From Oscillospiraceae bacterium (GTDB lineage Bacteria; Bacillota; Clostridia; Lachnospirales; Lachnospiraceae), in NCBI GenBank assembly GCA_021771715.1, contig JAETOO010000009.1, positions 59,586 to 123,585 of the forward strand: a stretch of 64,000 nt of DNA, given 5' to 3'. Below, in pieces: positions 18,747 to 28,803 of this stretch; the first letter of the stretch is position 1; every line of letters begins with the position of its first letter. The position numbers and the translations under genes were made by a program. Below the pieces are notes generated by a model. That model was not told where the DNA came from and made no database searches. It was given only the letters and a program-made list of their open reading frames with translations.

Positions 18747-19795
18747 TGGAAACGATCAAAAAACTGACAGCGAAGAGACTGTTTATGCCGATTTTCTGTC
18801 TGGCGGTCATGCTGGTGGCGGCGGTGATTGCCAGCCCGGACTTCTTTAAGATCGGCGTGCAAAACGGGGTGTTGTACGGGCGGATCATCGACGTGATCAA
18901 CCGGGGCAGCGAGACCGTGATCCTGGCGGTCGGCATGACGCTGGTCGTAGCGGCCTCCGCAGGTACGGATATCTCTGTGGGCGCCGTCATGGCGGTGGTG
19001 GCAGCCGTCACGTGCGCGTTTACCGCAGGCGGACAGCAGAGTGTAAACGAGTATATCAACAACCCGCTTCTGGGCGCGCTTCTTGGCATCCTGGCGGGCG
19101 TTGCGTGCGGGTGCTTCAACGGCTTTCTGGTGGCAAAGCTGAAGATCCAGCCGATGGTCGCGACCTTGATTCTGTTCACGGCGGGCCGCGGCATCGCACA
19201 GCTTCTGACGAACGGACAGATCACGTACGTGCGCGTGGAGAGTTTTAAAATGCTGGGCGCGAGCATCCCGGGTGTTCCGATCCCGACGGCTATTTTCGTG
19301 ACGGTCCTCGTGGTCGTGCTGACGATGGTGCTGCTGAAAAAGACGGCGATGGGAATGTACATCGAATCCGTGGGTATCAATTCGAAAGCAGCCCGCCTGG
19401 TGGGGCTGAAGTCCACGAAGATCATTTTCATGGTATACGCATTCAGCGGCTTCTGCGCAAGTATTGCGGGACTGATCAACTCCTCGCGCATTTACTCCGC
19501 GGACGCAAACAATATCGGCCTGAACCTTGAGCTTGACGCTATCCTGGCGGTCGCTCTGGGCGGAAACTCGCTGGCCGGCGGCAAATTCTCTCTGCTTGGC
19601 GCCGTGATCGGCGCGTATACGATTCAGACACTGACGACGACACTGTACGCGGTATCCGTGAGCTCTGACCAGATCCCGGTGTACAAGGCGATCGTAGTCG
19701 TGATTATCGTATCATTACAGTCTCCTGAGCTCGGTAAGATGATCCGTCGTCTGAAGGCAAAAGCGTCTGCTCAGGCAGGGAAAGGAGCGGCATAA
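18746..19795 (+). CDS. sugar ABC transporter permease, YtfT/RbsC-like
   Basis: AVGMTLVVAASAGTDISVGAVMAVVAAV; LAVALGGNSLAGGKFSLLGAVIGAYTIQTL; ATGA overlap with upstream gene. Confidence 0.93.
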   Translation: METIKKLTAKRLFMPIFCLAVMLVAAVIASPDFFKIGVQNGVLYGRIIDVINRGSETVILAVGMTLVVAASAGTDISVGAVMAVVAAVTCAFTAGGQQSVNEYINNPLLGALLGILAGVACGCFNGFLVAKLKIQPMVATLILFTAGRGIAQLLTNGQITYVRVESFKMLGASIPGVPIPTAIFVTVLVVVLTMVLLKKTAMGMYIESVGINSKAARLVGLKSTKIIFMVYAFSGFCASIAGLINSSRIYSADANNIGLNLELDAILAVALGGNSLAGGKFSLLGAVIGAYTIQTLTTTLYAVSVSSDQIPVYKAIVVVIIVSLQSPELGKMIRRLKAKASAQAGKGAA

Positions 19796-20817
19796 TGAAA
19801 AAAGAAGGACGTAAGCTGGATGGAAATTCCTTTCTTCTTGTGATTACCATCGCGCTGTTTGTGGTCATGTACCTCGTCGGGATTGCCCTGTTCAAGAATC
19901 AGGGCTTTGCCAAGACACAGAATTTCCTGAACCTCTTTATCTCGAATGCCGGTCTGATCGTGATCGCGGCCGGCATGACGATCGTCATGATCACCGGGGG
20001 AATTGATATCTCCGTGGGCTCCGTTGTCGCTATGGTCTGCATGGTGCTCGCGTGGACGATGGAGACCGCCGGGTGGGGAGCGATCCAGTCCGCCGTTTTT
20101 GTGCTGGCGCTCGGTGTGGTCTTCGGGTTCGTGCAGGGCTGGCTGGTGGCCTATCTGAAGATTCAGCCCTTCATCGTGACTCTGGCGGGGATGTTCTTTG
20201 CGAGGGGCATGACGGCTGTGATCAGCAAGGAAATGATCAGTATCAAGAACGAGACGTTCCTTGCGTGGGCGCAGTGCAAGATTTACCTCCCGTTCGGAGG
20301 CTACACGAACAAAAAGGGGATGCTGATCAGGCCGTACATTTATCCGAGCGTGATCATTGCGCTTGTGGTCCTGGTTGTGATTTTTATCGTGCTGAAGTAC
20401 ACGAAGTTCGGGCGCAGCATTTACGCGATCGGCGGAAATGAGCAGTCTGCGCTGATGATGGGCCTGAACGTAAAGCGCACGAAGCTGAAGGCGTACGTGC
20501 TGGAGGGCTTTCTCGCGAGCCTCGGCGGCTTCCTGTTCTGCTTGAACACGTGCTCCGGCTTCGTGGAGCAGGCGAAGGGACTCGAGATGGATGCTATCGC
20601 GTCCTCCGTCATCGGCGGCACGCTGCTGACGGGCGGCGTCGGCAACGTCATCGGAAGCCTGTTCGGCGTGCTGATCAAGGGCACGATCGAGGCGTTCATC
20701 ACCTTCCAGGGAACCTTGTCCTCCTGGTGGACGAGGATCACGATCGCGGCGATGCTGTGCTTCTTTATCGTGCTGCAGAGTGTGTTTGCGGCGGCGAAGG
20801 AGAAGAATAAGAAATAA
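19795..20817 (+). CDS. sugar ABC transporter permease, YjfF/RbsC-like
   Basis: IVIAAGMTIVMITGGIDISVGSVVAMVCMVLA; second permease of a YtfQRT-YjfF-like operon. Confidence 0.93.
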   Translation: MKKEGRKLDGNSFLLVITIALFVVMYLVGIALFKNQGFAKTQNFLNLFISNAGLIVIAAGMTIVMITGGIDISVGSVVAMVCMVLAWTMETAGWGAIQSAVFVLALGVVFGFVQGWLVAYLKIQPFIVTLAGMFFARGMTAVISKEMISIKNETFLAWAQCKIYLPFGGYTNKKGMLIRPYIYPSVIIALVVLVVIFIVLKYTKFGRSIYAIGGNEQSALMMGLNVKRTKLKAYVLEGFLASLGGFLFCLNTCSGFVEQAKGLEMDAIASSVIGGTLLTGGVGNVIGSLFGVLIKGTIEAFITFQGTLSSWWTRITIAAMLCFFIVLQSVFAAAKEKNKK

Positions 20818-20945
20818 TTTCTGCGGCTGCAGGAATCGATGGTATGAGACGGGCCGGCGTGACGCGTACGTGTTGCGCCTGGCCTGTTATAGTGTAGGCG
20901 GTCAAAAATTTCTCCGAATTTCCTCAAAAATTTTCAAAAAAACAC

Positions 20946-20974
20946 TTGCATTTTTTTAGAAGATCATATATAAT
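20946..20974 (+). promoter_or_regulatory. sigma-70-type promoter of tRNA-Thr
   Basis: TTGCAT - 17 bp - TATAAT, 27 bp upstream of the tRNA. Confidence 0.7.
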
Positions 20975-21001
20975 GATCAAGTCGGTTGATGAGACCGAGA
21001 T

Positions 21002-21074
<73 letters not shown>

Positions 21075-21076
21075 CG

Positions 21077-21108
21077 TGAAAAGCCCTTGGTTTCAAGGGC
21101 TTTTTTTT
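21077..21108 (+). terminator. Rho-independent terminator of tRNA-Thr
   Basis: AAAAGCCCTTG / CAAGGGCTTTTTTTT. Confidence 0.85.
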
Positions 21109-21186
21109 GATGAGAACACAGAAGAAACGATAAGTGGCGGCATGAAAATGAAGGGACCCGGAACATTCCCGAGCCCCCATTAAGAG

Positions 21187-21534
21187 TTACTTGCACTTGA
21201 ATTCTGTTGGTTCTTCAATCAGAGATGCAACTTGGAATTCATGTTTGTGACCGTCCTCCATGTCGGTGAACGCTTTTGCGAAGTGGACGTGCTTGCCGCC
21301 ACCTACGTCGATTGCTCCGGAGGATTTTCCACAGAATTCATGATAATGCCCGTCTGCGAAGTCTGTACGGAATTTCACTTCATGGAAATGATCTGATTTG
21401 CCCGGGATAGGCATTGCTTCTCCTGAAATGGTAGAAAATCTATGGTTATGGCAATCATTACATTCCCGGAATACTCCGGTGATACCGGTTATTTCGTGGA
21501 CATGCTTCTGCTTGCTTCGATTTTGGTCATACAT
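21187..21534 (-). CDS. YmaF family protein
   Basis: HVHEITGITG, HNHRFSTISGEA, DHFHEVKFRTDFADGHYHEFCG, KHVHF, GHKHEF: His-rich repeats characteristic of YmaF. Confidence 0.8.
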   Translation of the reverse strand: MYDQNRSKQKHVHEITGITGVFRECNDCHNHRFSTISGEAMPIPGKSDHFHEVKFRTDFADGHYHEFCGKSSGAIDVGGGKHVHFAKAFTDMEDGHKHEFQVASLIEEPTEFKCK

Positions 21535-21718
21535 GGTAGGATAACTCCTTATTATTTTTTTATATAGTATGCAGGAACAAATAAATAGTTCATTTCAGGA
21601 AAGGAGCGGAGCTTCCGGAAGACGTGTATCGGCTCCTGAAAGAGAATGAAGGGCAACAAACTACCCGAAAGTGCTGCATGTGCCGCAGTCTGCAAGGACG
21701 GTGCGGAAGATAAAAGAA

Positions 21719-21776
21719 GAGAAGCTGCAATGACTGATGGGTGCCCGCAGGGCGGGAATCAGTCATTGCAGCTTCT
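21719..21776. terminator. bidirectional hairpin
   Basis: Perfect arms AGAAGCTGCAATGACTGA / TCAGTCATTGCAGCTTCT. Confidence 0.6.
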
Positions 21777-21803
21777 GTGGTTTTGCAGGAGTGTGCGGGC
21801 GGT

Positions 21804-22268
21804 TTAGAAGCCGTAGCCCTTCAGGATCTCGTTGGCTTTGTCTGTGTCGTCACAGACGCACAGGACGGTGTAGGCGCCGGCACTCTTGATGATGGCGTCG
21901 CCGAGCTTGTCTGCCTCTGCGGCGTTGTAGGAGGCGTAGAGCTCCTTCTGGTTGTCCACCCTGGTCTGGAGCTGTTTCTCGATGTTCGCCGTGTTGGAGG
22001 CCTCCTTGCTCTCGATGACGGCTACCTCGCAGGCAGTTGCGCCGGAGCTCGCGTAGGCGGTGGCGGAGGCGACATCGTCCGCCTCATAGAAGTAGACGGT
22101 CGACGGGTCGACGGTCATCTCGGCGAGTGTATCAGTCGTCACGGTCGCGAGCAGCTCTGTCGTGAGCTTGCCGGCGTCGACCTTGACCTCCTTGTTTCCG
22201 CCGCCCCCACAGGCGGTCAGAGAAACTACCATCAGTGTGGTGCAGAGTATTGCAGTTAATTTTTTCAT
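21804..22268 (-). CDS. DUF4358-type lipoprotein
   Basis: MKKLTAILCTTLMVVSLTACGGGG lipobox; TACEVAVIESKEASNTANIEKQLQTRVDNQKELYASYNAAEADKL..GAYTVLCVCDD. Confidence 0.75.
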   Translation of the reverse strand: MKKLTAILCTTLMVVSLTACGGGGNKEVKVDAGKLTTELLATVTTDTLAEMTVDPSTVYFYEADDVASATAYASSGATACEVAVIESKEASNTANIEKQLQTRVDNQKELYASYNAAEADKLGDAIIKSAGAYTVLCVCDDTDKANEILKGYGF

Positions 22269-22433
22269 AAAAACTCCTTTCCGGGAAGGCAGGAAGCCTT
22301 CCGATCACAGTAAATTTATCCCTCAGTGTCAGTAAAATCAGTTTGTCGGCAATTCATAAGCAGGAGTCAGGCAGGTATGCGGCAACTGCTGTTGTCGTAT
22401 CGAACCTCAGATCCTTCTGCCTCCGTTTCTACC

Positions 22434-23498
22434 TCAAGCCTCAGACCCTTCTGTCTCCGTCTCTGTCTCGGACTCCGTCTCCTCGCCGGAAGCATCCGCA
22501 TCGTCGTTTGTGACAGGGATATAATGGTTCTTCATATAGGTCAGCATCTGCTTGCAGTAATTCTCGTAGATATGTACGCCGTCGCTCGAGGCGCCCGCGA
22601 TCAGCGAACCGTAGCCATCCGAGAGGATCTCGTTGAAATCCAGGTAGTGGTAGCCCTGTTCCTCGCAGACCTGCAGCAGGATGGAATTGATCTTGTCGAC
22701 GTTTGCGTTGTTGACGTAGGAACCTGTCTGTACCTTGGACTCTTCGACATAGATCACGCTGCAGATGTAGAAGACGGCATCCGGCTGGATCTCCTGGAAG
22801 CGCTTGGTGCAGGCGACGAAGCCGTCGTGGAACGAATCCCAGTCGTACTCGCCGAGATCGTTGGTTCCCAGCATGATGTAGATCTTGTTGTATTTGCCAC
22901 CTGAGAGCGCGGCAGCTACGGTGATCATACCGTCCTGTGTCTGGATAATAGCCTCGCTTTTCATTTTCGGCAGCGACATGCCGACGCTCGTGAAGAAGGT
23001 GCCCTGCGTGATGCCAGAGACATTCTGGAAGCCTTGCATCCGTGAGTCGCCGATAAACACAGCGTCAGAGAAATAGGAGTCATCGACTGCTGGATCGGTC
23101 TTCGGGACAATCGCCTGGCTGTCCGGATTGGACACAGTATCGTGTTTGGGAGCCTCAGTCTGTGGCGCGGAAGTCGCGGCCGCGCCGGTGTTCCCGGCCA
23201 GAGGAAGGCCGGCCAGCACGGAGTCGTGGTTCGTGCTCCCGCGGGAAGCGGAGGTAAACGCGGTCTCGGGGGATGTGGAATCCCCGTCTGCGGCGGAGGG
23301 CTGTTCCCCGAGGGTGCCGCTGGAATCCGTTGTCGTGGTGCCGTCGGTCACGACCGTCTGTCTCATGGAAGAGCGGTGCGTGATCATGGTGACGACCAGC
23401 CGCCCCTCGAAGACAACCAGGACAATAGCTACGAGAATCATAAGCTGCAGGACCATAGAGTCATGCCGCTTTTTGCGTTTACGTTTTGTCTTTGCCAT
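22434..23498 (-). CDS. membrane-anchored SGNH/GDSL hydrolase
   Basis: VFIGDSRMQGFQ (block I), MLGTNDLGE (block III), SSDGVHIYENYCKQM (catalytic Asp/His); N-terminal TM, Ser/Thr-rich linker. Confidence 0.82.
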   Translation of the reverse strand: MAKTKRKRKKRHDSMVLQLMILVAIVLVVFEGRLVVTMITHRSSMRQTVVTDGTTTTDSSGTLGEQPSAADGDSTSPETAFTSASRGSTNHDSVLAGLPLAGNTGAAATSAPQTEAPKHDTVSNPDSQAIVPKTDPAVDDSYFSDAVFIGDSRMQGFQNVSGITQGTFFTSVGMSLPKMKSEAIIQTQDGMITVAAALSGGKYNKIYIMLGTNDLGEYDWDSFHDGFVACTKRFQEIQPDAVFYICSVIYVEESKVQTGSYVNNANVDKINSILLQVCEEQGYHYLDFNEILSDGYGSLIAGASSDGVHIYENYCKQMLTYMKNHYIPVTNDDADASGEETESETETETEGSEA

Positions 23499-23884
23499 AA
23501 AAGTTCTCCTGTAAGCGATAGAAAGGCACGGCGAAGATGCCGCTGCCTGCGGTTATTATAATAGGAAGGTGATTTGCCGGACTCCCGGCGGTGTCTCAAA
23601 AAAATCATCATCGCAATACCTAATTATATATCAACCAGGCGTGATTTGGAAGACCTAAAAATGAGTAAATGCGACATGTTTTGCGTTCAATTTACAGGAT
23701 TATGCACAATCCTCCGAAATATCAGAAAATCCGTTTGCGTATCCAGGGCTGATACGCTATAATGAGGGAACGGAAAAGGCAGGAGAGTTATGTACGGAAC
23801 GCGCCCCGTGCGGTGGTGTGTGAACCGTTACAGAGAAGGCTCTGCCTGTATTGCTACTTTATTGTGAGATGAGGAGTATGGTGC

Positions 23885-25306
23885 ATGGTATTTAGCAGTC
23901 TGTTGTTTTTGTTTCGGTTTCTTCCGGCGGTGCTTCTGGTGTATTTTGCGGCGCCGCGGCCGCTGCGCAATCTGGTGCTGCTCTTGTTCAGCCTTGTGTT
24001 CTATGCGTGGGGGGAGCCGGTCTACATCGTGCTGATGCTGGTGTCGATTCTGGTGTCCTACACAGGTGGGATTCTCGTCGACCGGTTTCAGAATCAGGGA
24101 CGACGCGGGGCGGCAAAGGCGGCGCTGATCGGCTCGTCCGTGATCAGCCTGTCGCTGCTCGGTTTTTTTAAGTATGCGGATTTCGTGATCGGGACGGTGA
24201 ACTCGGTGAGCGGAGCGGGACTGGCGCTTCTGAAGCTGTCGCTGCCGATCGGGATCTCTTTTTACACGTTTCAGACGATGTCGTACACGATCGACGTGTA
24301 CCGCGGCGAGGCGAAGGTGCAGAAAAATCTGATCTCGTTCGGCGCGTACGTGACGATGTTTCCGCAGCTGATCGCAGGGCCGATCGTGCAGTACAAGACG
24401 ATCGACGAGCAGCTGCGCACCAGGAAGGAGACGGCGGAGCAGTTTGCGCTGGGGATTCACCGCTTCATGGTCGGGCTGGGGAAAAAAGTACTGCTCGCGA
24501 ACAACGCGGGGATGCTCTGGGATACGGTCAGCGCGATGACGCACGCAGAGCTGCCGGTGCTGACCGCATGGCTGGGGCTTGCCGCCTACACGTTTCAGAT
24601 CTACTTTGATTTCTCCGCGTACTCGGATATGGCGATCGGGCTGGGGCATATGTTCGGCTTCCGGTTCCTGGAGAATTTTAATTACCCGTATGTTTCGAAG
24701 AGCATCACGGAGTTCTGGCGGCGGTGGCACATTTCACTTGGCACCTGGTTCCGGGAGTACGTGTACATACCGCTCGGCGGCAACCGTGTGGTGTGGTGGA
24801 AGCACGTCCGGAACATTCTCGTGGTCTGGCTGCTGACCGGCATCTGGCACGGGGCGAGCTGGAATTTTATCCTGTGGGGCGTCTATTACGGCTGCCTGCT
24901 GCTGCTCGAGAAATACGTGTTCGGAAGGTATCTGGAGAAGCTGCCCGGCGTGCTGCGCCACATTTACTGCCTCTTTTTTGTGATGCTGGGGTGGAATCTG
25001 TTTGTCTTTGACGACATGGGAAGAGGGATCAGCTTTTTGAAGGCGCTTTTCGGCGTCTACGGGCAGGGAATCGGCAACCGGGAGACTGTGTATCTGCTGT
25101 ACAACAACGCTGTGCTCCTGGTTCTGCTGGCGGTTGGATGTACACAGCTGCCGCAGAGATTTGGGAAATGGCTCTGCGGGAAGCTCCGGACGCACGACGC
25201 GCTGCTGACTGTGCTGCAGAATGTGTTCTATGTCGGGGTGTTTGTGCTGTCGGTCGCGTGGCTGGTCGACGCGTCGTACAATCCGTTTCTCTACTTCCGC
25301 TTCTGA
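23885..25306 (+). CDS. MBOAT family O-acyltransferase (AlgI-like)
   Basis: MVFSSLLFLFRFLPAVLLVYF, YPYVSKSITEFWRRWHISLGTWFREYVYIPLGGNR, LTGIWHGASWNFILWGVYYG. Confidence 0.93.
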   Translation: MVFSSLLFLFRFLPAVLLVYFAAPRPLRNLVLLLFSLVFYAWGEPVYIVLMLVSILVSYTGGILVDRFQNQGRRGAAKAALIGSSVISLSLLGFFKYADFVIGTVNSVSGAGLALLKLSLPIGISFYTFQTMSYTIDVYRGEAKVQKNLISFGAYVTMFPQLIAGPIVQYKTIDEQLRTRKETAEQFALGIHRFMVGLGKKVLLANNAGMLWDTVSAMTHAELPVLTAWLGLAAYTFQIYFDFSAYSDMAIGLGHMFGFRFLENFNYPYVSKSITEFWRRWHISLGTWFREYVYIPLGGNRVVWWKHVRNILVVWLLTGIWHGASWNFILWGVYYGCLLLLEKYVFGRYLEKLPGVLRHIYCLFFVMLGWNLFVFDDMGRGISFLKALFGVYGQGIGNRETVYLLYNNAVLLVLLAVGCTQLPQRFGKWLCGKLRTHDALLTVLQNVFYVGVFVLSVAWLVDASYNPFLYFRF

Positions 25307-25350
25307 TTTTAATAAGGAAGCTGGAGAATATCAGGATAGGAAGCTTGGAT

Positions 25351-25575
25351 GTATGGCGAAATGCAGGCGCTGCGTTAGAGTAAGTGTATGAGAGAGTCAG
25401 ATGCTGCGCCAGGGCAGATATATGGCAAAATCGAAGGCTGCGCTGGATCGGGCGTGTATGATGAAATCGGAGACTGTCTGATTGGAAAATGATAAAATTT
25501 GCAGACGACTGGGTTGGAACATGACGAGATGGGACATGACGAGATAGAACATAACAAGATGAAACATGACGAAAT
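25351..25575. repeat. nested imperfect tandem repeats: about 5 x 32-36 bp then 4 x 15 bp
   Basis: 35-bp-like unit starts at 25351, 25386, 25420, 25456, ~25488; 15-bp units ggaacatgacgagat/gggacatgacgagat/agaacataacaagat/gaaacatgacgaaat at 25516-25575. Confidence 0.75.
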
Positions 25576-25644
25576 GAGTGACTGGCCGGGTGCAGGAGAC
25601 GAATGACAGAGATGGACGAGGAGTACGGAGGATGATTAGCTGGA

Positions 25645-26784
25645 ATGAGTAAGAGACAGGCATGGAATACGATTCTGGTATTTTGTATTCTGATATTTGG
25701 GTTCACGGCGGCGACGCTGATCAAGCCGCCTACGGAATTTTCCGAGACGGAGAACCGCTCGCTGGCGCAGATGCCGAAGTTCAATGTGGATACTCTGCTG
25801 AGCGGAGAATTTGAGTCGGACTATGAGACGTATCTGACGGATCAGTTCGTGCTGCGCGATGCGTGGATCGGGCTGAAGACGGACGTGGAGCGCGCGGCGC
25901 AAAAGCGTGAGAGCAAGGATATCTACTTTGCCGAGGACGGATATCTCATCGAAAGACACACGGGCGCTTTTGCGACGGAGCTGGCACAGCAGAATATCCA
26001 CACGCTGGGGCAGTTTGTGCAGCAGTATCAGGGACAGTTTGGAGCCGGGCACATGACGGTGATGGTGGCGCCGAACGCGGTAGAGATTTTGGAGAGCAAG
26101 CTGCCGCCCTTTGCACCGCGGACGGACGAGGTAGCGTATCTGGAACAGCTCGCAGGGGCGCTGCCCGGGGAGGTCTGGTTCGACACAGCGAAGATTTTGC
26201 GGGAGCACGATCAGGAGGAGCTGTATTACCGGACCGATCACCACTGGACGACGGAGGCGGCCTTCTATGTGTACCGGGAATGGGCGAGAGCGCAGGGCTT
26301 TGCAGTTCCGGAAAAAGAGAATTTTGAGATCCGGACCGTTACCGAGGAGTTCGAGGGAACGATCCAGGCGAAGCTCGGAATACACGGGCGGAAGGATGCG
26401 ATCCGGCTGTATCTGCCGCGGGAGGATCTTTTTTACACGGTGCAGGAGAACGACGCGCCGGAGGTTGGCTACAGCGTGTACGACTACACGGCGCTGGACA
26501 CAAAGGACAAATACGCAGTGTATTTCGGCGGAAACCAGGCGCTCATCAAGCTGTGCATGCGGACGGACAGCGACCGGAAGCTGCTGGTGCTCAAGGATTC
26601 CTACGCACACTGCTTTGTGCCGTTTTTGCTCGGCGAGTTTAAAGAGGTTGATATGATCGATCTCCGGTATTATAATCAGAAGCTGAGCGAGCGGATCGCC
26701 CGGGAGGGCTACACCGATGTGCTGTTTCTGTATAATGCGTCGGGATTTGCGGAAGATAGGAGTGTGGCGAAGCTCCTCGGATAG
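25645..26784 (+). CDS. DHHW family protein (AlgJ/AlgX-like partner of MBOAT)
   Basis: FSETENRSLAQMPKFNVDTLLSGEFESDYETYLTDQFVLRD; YYRTDHHWTTEAAFYVYREWA (DHHW motif). Confidence 0.88.
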   Translation: MSKRQAWNTILVFCILIFGFTAATLIKPPTEFSETENRSLAQMPKFNVDTLLSGEFESDYETYLTDQFVLRDAWIGLKTDVERAAQKRESKDIYFAEDGYLIERHTGAFATELAQQNIHTLGQFVQQYQGQFGAGHMTVMVAPNAVEILESKLPPFAPRTDEVAYLEQLAGALPGEVWFDTAKILREHDQEELYYRTDHHWTTEAAFYVYREWARAQGFAVPEKENFEIRTVTEEFEGTIQAKLGIHGRKDAIRLYLPREDLFYTVQENDAPEVGYSVYDYTALDTKDKYAVYFGGNQALIKLCMRTDSDRKLLVLKDSYAHCFVPFLLGEFKEVDMIDLRYYNQKLSERIAREGYTDVLFLYNASGFAEDRSVAKLLG

Positions 26785-26983
26785 ATCGGATGGACTCAGA
26801 TGCAGAGGGAAGAGCTGACCGATGCAAAGCGTAAAAGAAGAAAGAAGCAACTGGGGCAAGTGTAAAAGAGAAGAAAGGCTGTCGGGAAAAGTGAGAAAAC
26901 AAAGATAGAGGGAGACAGTCAAAACACATCATGGTAACCGGTTAATTGATATAGAGAGAAAAGGAATGACAGGAGGAACGGAT

Positions 26984-27655
26984 ATGAATGTTGTGAAAGC
27001 AGGATATGAGATTCTGACTCCCATCTCAGAGGGAGGCATTCAGGAACTGCAGCATATTGAGCGGATCGGCAGAGTCTGCTACAAGTCGGAGGACCGGATC
27101 ACGGAGGATGGCGAGAGCGCGAAGAAATTTGTGAAGATGCTGATCAGCGCACACCACGAGGCGATGATCGAGCACAGCACGCTGTCTGTGATGTTCACGG
27201 TGGACCGCGGAGTGTCGCACGAGATGGTGCGCCACAGGATCGCGAGCTTCGCGCAGGAGAGCACACGCTATGTGAACTACTCCAAGGATAAATTCGGCAA
27301 TGAGATCAATGTGATCGACCTGGCCCCCGGGATCGGACTCGACAAGAAGATGGAGGGGATGTCCGCGGAGGTGATCGACGCGATCCTGAAGGAGTGGGAG
27401 CAGGCGATGCTCGACGCAGAGCGCCACTATATGAAGCTGATTGAGCTCGGGGCAACGGCGCAGATCGCGCGCTCCGTCCTGCCGAACTCGACCAAGACCA
27501 ACATCACGATCACGGCGAACTACCGCGAGTGGAGGAACTATTTCCGGCTGCGCACAGCCGGCGACGCACACCCGCAGATCCGCGAGGTCTCCATCCCGCT
27601 GCTGCAGGAGCTGAAAGCGCGGATCCCGGTGATTTTCGACGATATCGAGGTGTAG
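26984..27655 (+). CDS. thyX: FAD-dependent thymidylate synthase
   Basis: MVRHRIASFAQESTRYVNYSKDKFG matches the RHRxxSxxxxSxR ThyX motif. Confidence 0.95.
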   Translation: MNVVKAGYEILTPISEGGIQELQHIERIGRVCYKSEDRITEDGESAKKFVKMLISAHHEAMIEHSTLSVMFTVDRGVSHEMVRHRIASFAQESTRYVNYSKDKFGNEINVIDLAPGIGLDKKMEGMSAEVIDAILKEWEQAMLDAERHYMKLIELGATAQIARSVLPNSTKTNITITANYREWRNYFRLRTAGDAHPQIREVSIPLLQELKARIPVIFDDIEV

Positions 27656-27787
27656 AAAAGGGAAAGAGAACAATTTGAGTGACGCAGCTCTTGAGATAGC
27701 GACAGAAGAGGGCGTTGCAAAATTGCCGGCAGCCACCACTAATTGTATACGATTAATCGCACAGAAAAGAAAGGACAGGAACCAAAT

Positions 27788-28279
27788 TTGAATATTATTG
27801 TAGCAGCGGATCGAAACTGGGGAATCGGCTATCAGAACAAGCTTCTGGTCAGCATCCCCTCCGACATGAAATTTTTCCGCGAGATGACGACCGGAAAAGT
27901 GGTCGTGATGGGCCGGAAGACCCTGGAAACCTTCCCCAACGGCCTCCCGCTCCCGCGCCGCACCAACATCGTGCTGACGCGCAACCCGAACTACCAGGTC
28001 AGAGGAGCCATAGTAGTGCACTCCGTACAGGAGGCTCTCGAGACACTGAAGCCGTACAACACAGACGACATCTACGTGATCGGCGGCGAGAAAATCTACC
28101 GCGAGTTCCTCCCCTACTGCCAGGTCGCCCACGTAACCAAAATAGACCACACCTACCTGGCCGACACCCATTTCCCCAACCTGGACGAACTCGACGACTG
28201 GAAGATCACAGCAGACAGCGACGAACAAACCTACTTCGACCTCGAGTATACGTTCCTGAAATATGAGAGAGTAAAGTGA
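27788..28279 (+). CDS. folA: dihydrofolate reductase
   Basis: LNIIVAADRNWGIGYQNKLLVSIPSDMKFFREMTTGKVVVMGRKTLETFPNGLPLPRRTNIVLTR; TTG start. Confidence 0.92.
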   Translation: MNIIVAADRNWGIGYQNKLLVSIPSDMKFFREMTTGKVVVMGRKTLETFPNGLPLPRRTNIVLTRNPNYQVRGAIVVHSVQEALETLKPYNTDDIYVIGGEKIYREFLPYCQVAHVTKIDHTYLADTHFPNLDELDDWKITADSDEQTYFDLEYTFLKYERVK

Positions 28280-28295
28280 ACGGTTTCCACACTCA

Positions 28296-28337
28296 GAGAA
28301 GATCGCAGGAGCTTTCCGATGCCCCTGCGATCTTCTC
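28296..28337. terminator. hairpin between convergent folA and pyrI
   Basis: GAGAAGATCGCAGG / CCTGCGATCTTCTC perfect arms. Confidence 0.55.
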
Positions 28338-28359
28338 GTCCTCGAAGCGACTTCTTATT

Positions 28360-28803
28360 TTATTTCTTCTTCCGACTACTGCTCCGATACTTCTCCTCGC
28401 AATACTGACACCGATAGATCTCCTTCTCCTCATCCGCCAAAAAGAACACCTGATCCAGCCCCTGCTCGATCGACGTGATGCAGCGCGGATTCTTGCAGCT
28501 GATGATATTGACCAGCTTCTTTGGAAGCTTCAGCTCCTTCTTCGCGACAATCTCGCCGTCCTGGATAATGTTGACCGTGATCCGGTGGTCGATGAAGCCG
28601 AGCACATTCAGGTCCAGCTGGTCGATCGGGCACTCGACCTTGATGATATCCTTCTTGCCCATCTTGTTGCTGTGCGCATTCTTGATGATCGCGACGCAGC
28701 AGTCCATCTTATCCAGTTTCAGATACTTATAGATCGCCATGCTCTTCCCGGCCTCGATGTGGTCGAGCACGACCCCTTCATTCAATCTTCCGACATTTAA
28801 CAT
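28360..28803 (-). CDS. pyrI: aspartate carbamoyltransferase regulatory subunit
   Basis: [28 protein letters not shown]; Zn motif CKNPRCI...CQYCEEKY. Confidence 0.93.
   Translation of the reverse strand: MLNVGRLNEGVVLDHIEAGKSMAIYKYLKLDKMDCCVAIIKNAHSNKMGKKDIIKVECPIDQLDLNVLGFIDHRITVNIIQDGEIVAKKELKLPKKLVNIISCKNPRCITSIEQGLDQVFFLADEEKEIYRCQYCEEKYRSSSRKKK

Noticed and set aside
21600-21716. Possible Cys-rich ORF remnant ELPEDVYRLLKENEGQQTTRKCCMCRSLQGRCGR
   Set aside because: No start/RBS context and no recognisable family; too short to support.
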